From contig NZ_QENZ01000004.1 in the NCBI RefSeq assembly GCF_003096835.1, positions 248,001-312,000 of the forward strand: a stretch of DNA of 64,000 nt. Direction: 5' to 3'. Shown here piece after piece: positions 1 to 9,217 of the stretch; the stretch's first letter is position 1, and each line of letters starts with the position of its first letter. Under the pieces are notes generated by a model. That model was given only the letters and a program-made list of their open reading frames with translations. It was not told the DNA's origin and searched no databases. This DNA is from Balneicella halophila (lineage in GTDB: Bacteria > Bacteroidota > Bacteroidia > Bacteroidales > Balneicellaceae). The position numbers were made by a program, and so were the translations under genes.

Positions 1-777
1 ATTTACTAATGGAAAGTACTTTTCTCCCTCTTTGGGAGGACGAACTTCTCCTTCTACTAAATCACCTGTTTTTAATCCTAACAGACGGATTTGGGATTGT
101 GAAATATAAATATCATCAGGAGAATTCAAATAGTTGTAATCAGAAGATCGCAAAAATCCATAACCATCAGGCATGACTTCAAGAACGCCATCAGCAATTA
201 TGCTGCCTGAAAATTCGTATTTAGGATTTTTTCTGCGTTGATTTTGTCTATTGTTTGGTTGATTGTTATGTTGCTGATTCTTATTCTGTTGGTTGTTTTT
301 TGGATTATTATTTTGTGGTTTCTCGTTCGAGTTCTTTTGCTTGTTGGAATTATTTTGTTGATTTGATTGACTCTTCTGCTTATTCTGAGTGTTGTCAGGA
401 TGTTTGCTAGTAGAATCAGTACTTGTACTTGTAGCCTTCTGAGTTTCTTCTTTAGTTTGTCTTTTAGAAGCAGACTTGGAGTTGGTTCTTCTCTTCTTAG
501 AATCATCAGTGTCTGTAGTGTTAGACTTGTTATTGTTTTGCTTCTGTTCGGGCTCTCTTTTTGTAGTTTTACTTCTTGTACGAGAAGGAGTTTTGGGCTT
601 GTCACTCTTTGTTGAGGGTTTGTTGGGTTGAGTAGAAGCAACAATTGCTTGTTGATCTAATATTTGATAAATTAAATCTTGCTTTTTATAGCTATCTACA
701 CGTTTGATTTTTAATTCTTTAGCAATTGCTTTTAACTCAGTCAGCAATTTCTTGTTTAGTTCAAGAATATCATACAT
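1..777 (-). CDS. rho: Transcription termination factor Rho, N-terminal part (partial, runs off window start)
   Basis: The first 259 codons of Rho read on the minus strand from the ATG at 777-775. Residues 1-45 look like the Rho N-terminal helical domain (start [12 protein letters not shown]). The RNA-binding cold-shock domain begins near residue 185 ([20 protein letters not shown]) and continues to [11 protein letters not shown] at the window edge; the ATPase domain lies outside. Between them is a roughly 135-residue low-complexity insert, first K/S/T/R-rich, then strongly Asn/Gln-rich at residues 120-183. Rho is a hexameric RNA helicase that terminates transcription. Long disordered inserts at this place are known in Bacteroidota Rho. 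The gene is divergent from rpe. The identification rests on the cold-shock domain and is firm. Confidence 0.93.
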   Translation of the reverse strand, partial: MYDILELNKKLLTELKAIAKELKIKRVDSYKKQDLIYQILDQQAIVASTQPNKPSTKSDKPKTPSRTRSKTTKREPEQKQNNNKSNTTDTDDSKKRRTNSKSASKRQTKEETQKATSTSTDSTSKHPDNTQNKQKSQSNQQNNSNKQKNSNEKPQNNNPKNNQQNKNQQHNNQPNNRQNQRRKNPKYEFSGSIIADGVLEVMPDGYGFLRSSDYNYLNSPDDIYISQSQIRLLGLKTGDLVEGEVRPPKEGEKYFPLVN

Positions 778-954
778 ATAAAGTGTGTTTGAATTTTATT
801 TTTAAATAATAATGAAAATATATTCAGAGAATATTATTCTTAATCAGAAGATATACAAATTCTATTGCATTCTGTAATTGTAGTGCAATGATAAGATAAA
901 TTTGAAGAATACACAAAAAAAAGACAAATAAATGGCAGTTTTGTGAGTTATTCA

Positions 955-962
955 TACCTTTG
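955..962 (+). promoter_or_regulatory. Promoter -7 element of rpe
   Basis: TACCTTTG matches the Bacteroidota -7 consensus TAnnTTTG. It lies about 30 bases before the ATG at 993, and transcription would begin around 968. This rules out the upstream in-frame start at 960. No clear TTTG element sits 19 bases upstream, so the -33 part is weak. Confidence 0.6.
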
Positions 963-992
963 TATATCAATTTTAAATTTTTAGAAGAAAAA

Positions 993-1637
993 ATGACTAT
1001 CGTAGCTCCTTCCTTATTATCAGCAGATTTTATGAATTTAGCTGATGCTATAAATATGTTGAACGAAAGTGAGGCAGATTGGCTTCACCTTGATGTTATG
1101 GATGGGCGTTTCGTGCCTAATATAACGTTTGGAATGCCTATAATTTCACAAATGAAGGCTTTGACTGATAAGCCATTAGATGTGCATCTGATGATTGTAG
1201 AACCTGAGAAATATTTAGAAGAATTCTGCCAAGCAGGAGCAGATATTTTGACTGTACATGCTGAGGCTTGCGTTCACTTACATAGAACGGTAATGAAAAT
1301 TAAGGAATTAGGAATGAAAGCAGGCGTATCGTTAAATCCACATACACCCGTAGAATTGTTAAGAGACCTTGTTTCTGAAATCGACTTAGTGCTTTTGATG
1401 TCTGTTAATCCTGGATTTGGAGGGCAATCGTTTATTGAGAATACTTACAATAAAACCCGAAGAATGCGTGCTATCGCTGACGAGCAGGGTACACCTCTGA
1501 CAATAGAAATTGACGGTGGTGTTACAGACAAAAATGCATTGAAGCTCGTGGAAGCTGGTGCTGATGCTCTGGTAGCGGGTAGCTATGTCTTTGGAGCTGA
1601 TGATCCTAAGGCACGGATAGCTTCCTTGAAAGTTTAA
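993..1637 (+). CDS. rpe: Ribulose-phosphate 3-epimerase
   Basis: This enzyme interconverts ribulose 5-phosphate and xylulose 5-phosphate in the cytosolic pentose phosphate pathway. The 214-residue protein has the full TIM-barrel pattern of the family: PSLLSADF near the start, HLDVMDGRFVPN (metal-binding His and catalytic Asp), DVHLMI, the MSVNPGFGGQ phosphate loop and the second catalytic Asp in EIDGG, ending with the AGSYVFG segment. I chose the ATG at 993 because the TAnnTTTG promoter at 955-962 overlaps the longer reading frame and because homologues begin just before PSLLSADF. It stands alone, divergent from rho. Confidence 0.96.
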   Translation: MTIVAPSLLSADFMNLADAINMLNESEADWLHLDVMDGRFVPNITFGMPIISQMKALTDKPLDVHLMIVEPEKYLEEFCQAGADILTVHAEACVHLHRTVMKIKELGMKAGVSLNPHTPVELLRDLVSEIDLVLLMSVNPGFGGQSFIENTYNKTRRMRAIADEQGTPLTIEIDGGVTDKNALKLVEAGADALVAGSYVFGADDPKARIASLKV

Positions 1638-1769
1638 AAGTAATCATATTATTAAATTTAAGTATTTAGGAACTATTCAGTGATTAATGTGACTGAGAGT
1701 TTCTTACTTTTATGTCCTATAAAAGGACTTCTATTTGAATTATACTAATCGTTGCCAACCATTATTAAA

Positions 1770-4262
1770 ATGAATCATATAAAACACTTACTTATTTATA
1801 TAATCCTCGCTGTAGCAACTGTCCCTGCGTTAGCACAGCCCACCAAGATAAGAGGAACTGTAATTGATGCAACAACTAAAGAACCTATTCCTTTTGCTTC
1901 AGTAGTATTTGTAGGTACAACTATAGGCGCTTCTACAGATTTTGATGGAAATTATTTCTTAGAGACAAGAGAAGATGTAGATTCTGTAGAAATAAGCTAC
2001 ATAGGTTACTTGGAACAAATCATTCCAGTTAATAAACATGGTTTTAAAACCATAAATGTTGCGTTGCAGGAAAATACAGCGATGCTCGATGAAGTCGTAA
2101 TTGTAGCTGATAAACATCGAGAAAATCCGACTCATCGAATAATTAGAGGCATTATAGCTAATAAAAAACGTAACAATCCAGAGCGCTCGAACTCTTTTCA
2201 ATATGATAGTTATACTAAAATGGAGATGAGCCTGACAAACATCAACGAAAAATTTAAAAAGAAAAAGTTGTTGAAGGATTTCAATTTTGTATTTGATTAC
2301 GTAGATACTTCTGCACTTACAGGTAAGGCATATTTACCTTTTATGATTTCAGAAACGAAATCAGAAGTGTACCATTCAAATAACCCAAAACTTACAAAGG
2401 AGATTATCAAAGCAAACAAGATATCAGGATTTGATGGAGATAATGCTAGTGTAAGTCAATTTACAGGACAATTATATCAAGATTTTAATATTTATGATAA
2501 TTATATCCTTCTTTTTGAACAGGGTTTTATAAGTCCATTTAATTCCAGTGGCTTGTTGTTCTACAAATATTATTTGACCGATAGCATTCAGCGAGACAAT
2601 AAACTTCAATACAACATTTCTTTCCAGCCTAAGAATCCAAAAGATGCTACATTTACTGGAGAGTTCTGGGTTACGGCTGATGACTTTGCAGTGACCAGCG
2701 TGAAGATGAGAATCAACAATAAAGTGAATGTAAACTGGGTAAATGATGTGATGATTTCCGAAGAGTTTAATTTGATGGAAGATTCTATATGGTTCTGGAA
2801 AAACCGAAAATTGACCGTTGATTTTATGCTGTTAAAAAAGGACACTACACAACATAAAGGATTCTTAGGAACAAGTACGATTCATTTTGATAATGTGGTT
2901 TTTAATAAACCGATGCCAGAGCAATTTGCAAAAGCTAAGAATAATATACTTATTGATGCAGAAGTTTATGAAAAGGGAGATGATTATTGGGATGAAGCTA
3001 GACCATACGAACTTTCAAAATCAGAGAAAGGTATTTATGAAATGGTAGATTCCATAAAAAGTGTACCTATTTATCAGACTTATGTGGATATTATCTCTAC
3101 AGTACTTACGGGTTATTATGATTTCGGAGATTTTGAAATAGGACCATATTATAAATTACTGAGTTTTAACGATATTGAGGGTACTCGTTTTCAATTTGGT
3201 GGACGGACTACAAGTGACTTCAGTTCAAAAATTCGGCTTTCTGGGCACCTTGCCTATGGAACTGACGACAACGAATGGAAATATGGTATTGGGACACTCT
3301 ATAAATTTAGTGAAAAGAATGATTTGTGGGAGTCCGCAAGTGTCAACTACACGCATGATATGGAGCAGTTGGGGAAAGGAAGTAGTCCATTTTTAACTGC
3401 AGGAAATATCCTTGCTTCTTTGCTTTCTCGTGGTGATACTGACAAACTAACCTTACAAAATGAATTGAATTTAAACTATGAAAAAGAATGGGTAGAGAAT
3501 TTCTCTACCAAACTGACATTTCGTTATAAGGAGTTAATACCTTCTGATTATGTGCCCTTTACACCAGCAAACGATGTGGATAATTTAATTGGTGAGTCTA
3601 TAAAGACAAACGAGATTGAATTGAGTACACGCTGGTCGCCTAGGGCAAAGGTCATCCGAAGGACTTTCAGTCGAATGCAAATAACGAGCAGTTTACCAAT
3701 TCTAAACTTAAAAATGGCAGTTGGATTAGGTGATTACAAATACCAAAAAGTTGATTTTTTAATGGAGCATACATTGCCAGTATATCCAATTGGTCATACT
3801 TATTACACTCTAAGAGGAGGAAAAATATTTGGTGATGCACCCTTTCCGTTATTACATTTACATGAAGGGAATGAAACTTATGTGTATGATACCTATGCCT
3901 ACAATCTTATGGATTATTATGAATTTGCTAGCGATACTTATGCAAGTATTGGTGCAGAACATCATTTCATGGGATTCTTATTTAATAAAATCCCTCTGTT
4001 AAAGAAAATGAATTTACGTACAGTGGTCACAGGAAAGGCACTATGGGGAACATTAAGTGACAATAATAATAGAATGAATGCACCGCTACTTTTCCCTGAA
4101 GGGTTGAGCGATTTATCCAAGCCCTATTTTGAAGCAGGTGTAGGTATTGAAAACATTTTTAAAATAGCTAGAATAGATGCAGTTTGGCGTCTATCCCATA
4201 GAGACACACGTTCTGATATTGATAAGTTTGGCATTCGTGCTACTTTACAGTTGACTTTTTAA
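1770..4262 (+). CDS. DUF5686 family outer-membrane protein with carboxypeptidase-regulatory-like N-terminal domain
   Basis: The predicted protein has about 830 residues. A signal peptide spans residues 1-22, ending VPALA before QPTK. A carboxypeptidase-D-regulatory-like beta-sandwich follows at about 25-107 (IRGTVIDATTKEPIPFASV, then DGNYFLE), as in SusC/TonB-type proteins but without a TonB plug. The rest is rich in aromatic, alternating strands and ends in a terminal Phe (TLQLTF), typical of an outer-membrane beta-barrel. The arrangement matches the Bacteroidota DUF5686 family, whose exact function is unknown. A TTG at 1752 could extend the frame, but the ATG at 1770 gives a cleaner signal peptide. 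lptB begins 29 bases downstream, so co-transcription is likely and fits an envelope role. Confidence 0.82.
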   Translation: MNHIKHLLIYIILAVATVPALAQPTKIRGTVIDATTKEPIPFASVVFVGTTIGASTDFDGNYFLETREDVDSVEISYIGYLEQIIPVNKHGFKTINVALQENTAMLDEVVIVADKHRENPTHRIIRGIIANKKRNNPERSNSFQYDSYTKMEMSLTNINEKFKKKKLLKDFNFVFDYVDTSALTGKAYLPFMISETKSEVYHSNNPKLTKEIIKANKISGFDGDNASVSQFTGQLYQDFNIYDNYILLFEQGFISPFNSSGLLFYKYYLTDSIQRDNKLQYNISFQPKNPKDATFTGEFWVTADDFAVTSVKMRINNKVNVNWVNDVMISEEFNLMEDSIWFWKNRKLTVDFMLLKKDTTQHKGFLGTSTIHFDNVVFNKPMPEQFAKAKNNILIDAEVYEKGDDYWDEARPYELSKSEKGIYEMVDSIKSVPIYQTYVDIISTVLTGYYDFGDFEIGPYYKLLSFNDIEGTRFQFGGRTTSDFSSKIRLSGHLAYGTDDNEWKYGIGTLYKFSEKNDLWESASVNYTHDMEQLGKGSSPFLTAGNILASLLSRGDTDKLTLQNELNLNYEKEWVENFSTKLTFRYKELIPSDYVPFTPANDVDNLIGESIKTNEIELSTRWSPRAKVIRRTFSRMQITSSLPILNLKMAVGLGDYKYQKVDFLMEHTLPVYPIGHTYYTLRGGKIFGDAPFPLLHLHEGNETYVYDTYAYNLMDYYEFASDTYASIGAEHHFMGFLFNKIPLLKKMNLRTVVTGKALWGTLSDNNNRMNAPLLFPEGLSDLSKPYFEAGVGIENIFKIARIDAVWRLSHRDTRSDIDKFGIRATLQLTF

Positions 4263-4291
4263 TATCTTTATCCTCAGAAATAGATCCAATC

Positions 4292-5032
4292 ATGAAGTTA
4301 AGAGCAGAAAATATTAAGAAAATATACGGTAAGCGTACCGTTGTAAAGGACGTATCTTTAGAGGTTAAACAAGGAGAAGTAGTTGGATTGCTGGGACCTA
4401 ATGGTGCTGGGAAAACGACATCGTTTTATATGATAGTGGGGTTAATAAAGCCCAACGGAGGCAAAATATTTCTAGATGATCAGGAGATTACAAACCTTCC
4501 CGTATATAAACGTGCTCAAATGGGAGTTGGTTATTTAGCACAAGAAGCGTCAGTTTTTAGAAAGATGAGTGTGGAAGATAACATCATGTCAGTCTTAGAA
4601 ATGAGCAAGCTTCCTAAAGATTATCAAAAGGAGCGTTTGGAGCAAATGCTAGATGAGTTTGGCTTACAACATATCCGGAAAAGCTTGGGAATTCAGCTCT
4701 CAGGAGGGGAGCGTCGCAGAACAGAAATCGCACGAGCACTTTCTATAAAACCGAAATTTATACTTTTAGATGAGCCATTTGCCGGGGTGGATCCAGTTGC
4801 TGTAGAGGATATACAAGAGATTGTAATGAAGCTTAAGGAACGCAATATTGGAATTTTAATAACTGACCATAACGTGCAGGAGACCTTGTCTATCACAGAA
4901 CGATCATACTTGCTCTTTGAGGGTAGTATTTTAAAATATGGAACTGCAGAAGATCTTGCCGCCGATGAAATGGTGCGTAAGGTTTACTTAGGTAAGAATT
5001 TCGAATTGAGAAGAAAAAAAGTTACGCCGTAA
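4292..5032 (+). CDS. lptB: LPS export ABC transporter ATP-binding protein LptB
   Basis: This is the cytoplasmic ATPase that, with LptF/LptG, extracts lipopolysaccharide from the inner membrane and drives it along the Lpt bridge. The 246-residue protein contains Walker A at 35-43 (GPNGAGKTT), the Q-loop near 84, the ABC signature LSGGE at 136-140, Walker B ending at Asp160-Glu161 (FILLDEP) and the switch His in ITDHN. The signature followed by RRR and the FAGVDP segment are characteristic of LptB rather than of importers. lptF, lptG, lptA and lptC are not in this window. It lies between the DUF5686 gene and the unknown gene at 5045, on the same strand with short gaps. Confidence 0.93.
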   Translation: MKLRAENIKKIYGKRTVVKDVSLEVKQGEVVGLLGPNGAGKTTSFYMIVGLIKPNGGKIFLDDQEITNLPVYKRAQMGVGYLAQEASVFRKMSVEDNIMSVLEMSKLPKDYQKERLEQMLDEFGLQHIRKSLGIQLSGGERRRTEIARALSIKPKFILLDEPFAGVDPVAVEDIQEIVMKLKERNIGILITDHNVQETLSITERSYLLFEGSILKYGTAEDLAADEMVRKVYLGKNFELRRKKVTP

Positions 5033-5044
5033 AAAACTCAAACA

Positions 5045-6013
5045 ATGCGAAGATTCTTAGCTTTTCTTCTGCTACTTTCTTTCCTGTATCTCTTAGGGTC
5101 TTTATTTATGCCCACTCAATTGATTGTAAAGAAAGAGGTAACGGTAGAAAACAATAAGAAAATAGTCTATAATGTCATTCAAGACTTAAAAACCATACAA
5201 GGTTGGTCTAATCAGGATTCAGAAAAACGTATTTCTTTGGGGGTTGATAAGTTATATTTTGAACTTTGGGATAAAGAATATCATTTTTATATAAAAAAAA
5301 ATACTCCAAACGATTCTTTAGTCTTAGTTGCACAGAATGTAGATAATAAGAAAAAAATCTTTATTTCATACGCCCTAGAAGACGTTGGGGAAACACTTAC
5401 AAATATTCATTTAAAGGTAGAGTTTTCTGAGGAACTGTTGCCATCAGCCCGATATACTTATGGACTTGATAAAGATAAAATAGAAGATGCTATAGAAAGT
5501 CTATTAAATCATATAAAAAATGTAAGTGAACAAATAGATTACGAACGATATACTCTTTCTCCAAGTAGAATTGGTTTGCGCGATGATTTGGTGTTTGCAG
5601 TACCTCATCGAACTGAAATGTCAAGTATTATGGAAGCTAAAAAACAAGAGATAGATAGTTTATTGTTGGCAAGACTTTCTCGTTATAGATTGTTGGACAC
5701 AACAAAAGTAAAGTTTATACAATATTCTGACTGGACTGATAGTTTAATACAGTTTAATGTATGTATTCCGATATTAAGAACGCCATCTCCTAAACAATTG
5801 CTGTGGTTGCGTGGCGGTAGAGTTGATTCAGTTACAGGTCAATATTATTCAGCGACCTATACTGGGACACCACAAGATTTGTCTTTAGCATGGGATAGTT
5901 TATACTCCAGACTGCATGCAAGCAACAATGTTGCTGAAGGGCTACCTTTAGAAGAATTGCTCCGAAAAACAGATTCTACTGAGACACGTAAATTATTTAT
6001 CCGCCTGCGTTAA
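5045..6013 (+). CDS. Membrane-anchored protein of unknown function, SRPBCC/GyrI-like
   Basis: The 322-residue protein starts with a hydrophobic segment (residues 1-22, FLAFLLLLSFLYLLGSLFM) that probably anchors it in the inner membrane. The middle part (about 28-160) resembles an SRPBCC ligand-binding fold: it begins with the IVKKEVTVENNKKIVYNVI pattern, then strands and a long C-terminal helix. The last part (about 175-310) is compatible with a GyrI-like small-molecule-binding domain, a pairing seen in Bacteroidota. Both fold assignments are from pattern only and tentative. It starts 12 bases after lptB, so it is probably in that operon. Its last 17 bases overlap the 3' end of the convergent exporter gene. 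Confidence 0.6.
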   Translation: MRRFLAFLLLLSFLYLLGSLFMPTQLIVKKEVTVENNKKIVYNVIQDLKTIQGWSNQDSEKRISLGVDKLYFELWDKEYHFYIKKNTPNDSLVLVAQNVDNKKKIFISYALEDVGETLTNIHLKVEFSEELLPSARYTYGLDKDKIEDAIESLLNHIKNVSEQIDYERYTLSPSRIGLRDDLVFAVPHRTEMSSIMEAKKQEIDSLLLARLSRYRLLDTTKVKFIQYSDWTDSLIQFNVCIPILRTPSPKQLLWLRGGRVDSVTGQYYSATYTGTPQDLSLAWDSLYSRLHASNNVAEGLPLEELLRKTDSTETRKLFIRLR

Positions 6014-8384
6014 GATTTTTATCATCTTCATCATCTGGATATATTCGTACTCTTGCCCGTTTAAAATCTTTGTTGCTTATGCTCTTTTCAAGTGAAAGTA
6101 ACATTGACGGAAGTAAGATGAGATTGGCAAACATAGCAGTCAGCAAGGTCAATGAAACTAATATTCCCAAGGCTTTCGTGCCCCCAAAATCTGAAAATGA
6201 GAAAATCAAAAAACCAAAAAAGAGGATGATAGAGGTATAAAGCATACTTTGTCCTGTTTCACGAAGTGCCATTTTTACCGATTTCTTAATTTTCCATTTC
6301 GTAATGCCTAAATCTTGACGATATTTTGCAAGGAAATGAATGGTGTCATCTACAGAAATACCAAAGGCGATACTAAAAATCAAAATAGTTGAGGCTTTTA
6401 TTGGAATACCGAAATATCCCATAAGACCGGCAGTAACTAACAGCGGGATGAAGTTTGGAATTAAGGCAATCACGGCCATTCGCTTAGATTTAAACATGAA
6501 TGCCATAAATAATGCAATAAGGCAAATGGCTAAAGCTAAACTTAATAGCAGATTGCGAACTAAATAGTTGGTGCCTTTATAGAAAACTACACTAGAGCCG
6601 GTAGTACTCACCTCATATCGTTCAGAAGATAGAGTTTCAGACGCAATACTATCAACCTTTACTTGCAATTCTTCCATGGCTGATGTGCCGATATCTTTCA
6701 TATAAAAAGTCAGTCGGGTTTTTTGTCCTGTGCTATCTACGTACGACTTTAACATTTCATAGGTTTCTCCTTCACCGCTATTTTTTGCATACGTCAGTAA
6801 ATAGCGGAATACGGTTTTATTTGTGGGGATACGATACTGATTTTCTGCACCATTATAAAAAGACTGATTCAAAATCTTTGCTATTTCAGCCACGGAAATG
6901 GGGGAGGAAAATTGTTCTAATTCTACGAGTTTTTGACTAAAGTTATCAATATCCCTTAAAGTCCTTAAATTCATGACTCCTCTTGGCTTTTTAGTATCTA
7001 CAATTACCTCATAGGGTAGGATACCGCCATATTGATTTTCAAAAAATGTCAAATCAGTCATTATTTGTCCATCTTCAGGTAAATCATCTATAACGTAACC
7101 TGTATTTTTCATCTGGGATATCCCGATAATACTTAATATCAACACGATACTGGTAAAAACGTACACTAGCTTTCGATGGTGTTCAACGATATGAACCAAA
7201 TTTTTAATAATACCATTTACATACTTATACTCCAAGTGCTTAGTATGTCGCTCTTTAGGAGGTGGTTGCATACTGAAGATTGAAGGTAGTAGTATGATAG
7301 AAAAAATGAATAAAAGCAGAATATTTATTGAAGCAACGATACCAAACTCTACTAGAATTGCGCTTGATGTAATAATAAATGTAGCAAATCCTGAGGCGGT
7401 TGTTAGGTTCGTGAGGAAAATAGCATTACCTACTCTCATGATAACACGTTGCAGTGCCATTATTTTATTCTTATGTGTTGCATATTCCGCATGGTATTTA
7501 TTAATCATAAATATACAGTTTGGAATACCAATGACAATCAGCAATGGTGGAAGCATTGCTGTTAGTAGAGTGATTTCATAACCTAAAAGACTCATTGTTC
7601 CTATTGCCCAAGTTGCACCTACTCCCACAACTAATAATGAAATGAGGGTGTTGCGAAACGAACGGAAGAAAAGAAAGAGAATAATTGCTGTCACCAGCGC
7701 AGATAAAATTACAAAAAGGAACATTTCCTTCTTTATCATCTGTGCTGTTTCTACGCGAATGTATGGCAAGCCTGTAATATAGGTCTTGCTATCACATTTA
7801 GCATCTGTAAAATCATGAAGTTCCTTTTTGAGTTCATTCATAAAAGGAATACGCTCTTTACTATCCATTATTTGCTTATCGGCAGTGATAAGCATCATAT
7901 ATGAATGACTCGTTTCGTCGTACAATTTGTTTTTGTAGAATGGAATGCTGAACAATCTACTGCGTAAGGAATCTATCTGCTCTTGATTTTTTAAGGTGTC
8001 TGGGAAAATAACCTCTGGGTTAAACTTCTTATGCTCCGTGTCTTTCTGTAAAGAGGCAGTGTTGTGAACAACAGAGGCTACTGCTGTAACTCCTTTAATA
8101 TTCTTAATTCTTTCTCCTAAGACTTTCCATTCTTTTAGATGTTCAAATTTCCAAAAATCTTTATCTTGCAAGGTGTAGAAGATAACATTTCCTTCAGTAC
8201 TGAATTCTTGTGAAAAATTCTCGTAGGCAACTAGTGTACTGTCAGTTGATGGTAATACACTTTGCTGTTGATAAGACATCTGCACTTTGGACGCTTGGTA
8301 TCCCATAAATAGGGTAAGCACTCCAATGATAATCATTAGCAAAATACGATTTCTAAGAATAATACGTGCAATACGTTGCCACAT
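5997..8384 (-). CDS. MMPL/RND-superfamily transporter
   Basis: The 795-residue integral membrane protein has the two-fold RND layout. A first transmembrane helix (about 9-27) precedes a large periplasmic loop. A five-helix sterol-sensing-like bundle follows (about 215-370), then another lone helix (about 403-425), a second periplasmic loop (about 430-610) and a second five-helix bundle (about 615-770). The motif SVDDTIHFLAKYR in the second bundle, and the matching GIPNCIFMINKYH in the first, are hallmarks of MMPL-type exporters of lipids or hydrophobic compounds. The substrate cannot be told. It probably has its own promoter (8415-8422) and overlaps the convergent gene at its 3' end by 17 bases. 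Confidence 0.88.
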   Translation of the reverse strand: MWQRIARIILRNRILLMIIIGVLTLFMGYQASKVQMSYQQQSVLPSTDSTLVAYENFSQEFSTEGNVIFYTLQDKDFWKFEHLKEWKVLGERIKNIKGVTAVASVVHNTASLQKDTEHKKFNPEVIFPDTLKNQEQIDSLRSRLFSIPFYKNKLYDETSHSYMMLITADKQIMDSKERIPFMNELKKELHDFTDAKCDSKTYITGLPYIRVETAQMIKKEMFLFVILSALVTAIILFLFFRSFRNTLISLLVVGVGATWAIGTMSLLGYEITLLTAMLPPLLIVIGIPNCIFMINKYHAEYATHKNKIMALQRVIMRVGNAIFLTNLTTASGFATFIITSSAILVEFGIVASINILLLFIFSIILLPSIFSMQPPPKERHTKHLEYKYVNGIIKNLVHIVEHHRKLVYVFTSIVLILSIIGISQMKNTGYVIDDLPEDGQIMTDLTFFENQYGGILPYEVIVDTKKPRGVMNLRTLRDIDNFSQKLVELEQFSSPISVAEIAKILNQSFYNGAENQYRIPTNKTVFRYLLTYAKNSGEGETYEMLKSYVDSTGQKTRLTFYMKDIGTSAMEELQVKVDSIASETLSSERYEVSTTGSSVVFYKGTNYLVRNLLLSLALAICLIALFMAFMFKSKRMAVIALIPNFIPLLVTAGLMGYFGIPIKASTILIFSIAFGISVDDTIHFLAKYRQDLGITKWKIKKSVKMALRETGQSMLYTSIILFFGFLIFSFSDFGGTKALGILVSLTLLTAMFANLILLPSMLLSLEKSISNKDFKRARVRIYPDDEDDKNLNAGG

Positions 8385-8414
8385 AACTTTTAGGATATAA
8401 GTTTGAAAACGTTA

Positions 8415-8422
8415 CAAAAGTA
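8415..8422 (-). promoter_or_regulatory. Promoter -7 element of the MMPL transporter gene
   Basis: On the minus strand this reads TACTTTTG, a full match to TAnnTTTG, about 31 bases before the start codon at 8384. A TTTT tract lies 19 bases further upstream in the -33 position. Confidence 0.55.
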
Positions 8423-8449
8423 AAATGATTTTACTAATAATAAAAGATT

Positions 8450-9211
8450 TTATCGTTTATCTGTTGGGAGCAATTCTTTCGGAGCATCTATAGTATTGAT
8501 ACTGGTTGTGCTGATGCTAATATTTTGAATTTCATAGTGTTTAAATTGCTCGATACTATCTTTTTCTGCTGGGAAGAAATCACCTTTTAATTGAGTAATA
8601 GTAGAATCTGAAACCATTTTTGAGATTTTAAATTGATGGAATTCAGAGTCAGCAGTAATTTTATTTGTCGGGAACACATACGTAGTATCAGGGGCTACAA
8701 AAGAAAAATATGGACTAATTTCCCTTTGTTGTGAATCATCATAAATTTTGATTTCAGCTGAAATAATGTATGTTTTTAAATATTCTACTGGTATTGACAC
8801 AGGTAGGGTATTCATAGTATATTTTTCTACCTTATACGACTTTTTGCCTTGCCAAAGTTGTATTGTATCAATATGTGTTCTCTCTGCGACTTTTAGTAAA
8901 GAATCTCTTTCTGCTAATTTTTCTACAATTTTAGGATATGCTTTTCGAAGCTCACGAGGATCTTTTGCATAATAATTTATAGAATGCTCAAATTCTTCTT
9001 TGGTGATTTGATGTTTTTCGTAAATGTATTCGTAATAGGGCAGAGCCTCTTCGTCACCTTCACGGATATGTTTATCTACAAGAATGGCATCAACTAGATG
9101 AACATCTTCCAGAATAGCAATCATCTTATCAGGTGAGGCTACTCCATCAGGAACTCCAAGGTTGCAGGATAGGGCGAGTAATAAAACAACAATTCCTTTT
9201 AAAATCTTCAT
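8450..9211 (-). CDS. DUF4296 domain lipoprotein
   Basis: The 253-residue protein begins with a short lipoprotein signal peptide (VVLLLALSC, lipidated Cys at residue 16), so it should be membrane-attached outside the cytoplasm. Residues about 25-110 carry the DUF4296 pattern: PDKMIAILEDVHLVDAIL, a run of small helices, then ITKEEFEHSINYY and a region ending AERDSLLK. The C-terminal half has no recognisable domain and looks beta-rich. DUF4296 proteins are common in Bacteroidota and have no assigned function. It follows the MlaF-type ATPase by 6 bases and is probably in that operon. Confidence 0.8.
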   Translation of the reverse strand: MKILKGIVVLLLALSCNLGVPDGVASPDKMIAILEDVHLVDAILVDKHIREGDEEALPYYEYIYEKHQITKEEFEHSINYYAKDPRELRKAYPKIVEKLAERDSLLKVAERTHIDTIQLWQGKKSYKVEKYTMNTLPVSIPVEYLKTYIISAEIKIYDDSQQREISPYFSFVAPDTTYVFPTNKITADSEFHQFKISKMVSDSTITQLKGDFFPAEKDSIEQFKHYEIQNISISTTSINTIDAPKELLPTDKR

Positions 9212-9217
9212 GTACTT

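Noticed and set aside
198-644. A 148-codon minus-strand open frame inside the low-complexity region
   Set aside because: It is an out-of-frame reading of the repetitive Lys/Asn/Gln codons of rho; the rho frame continues through it into a clear RNA-binding domain.
1691-1740. Small hairpin (GTCC...GGAC) and TACTTTTA before the DUF5686 gene as a terminator/promoter pair
   Set aside because: The stem is only about 5 bp and the promoter match is incomplete, so neither is supported well enough.
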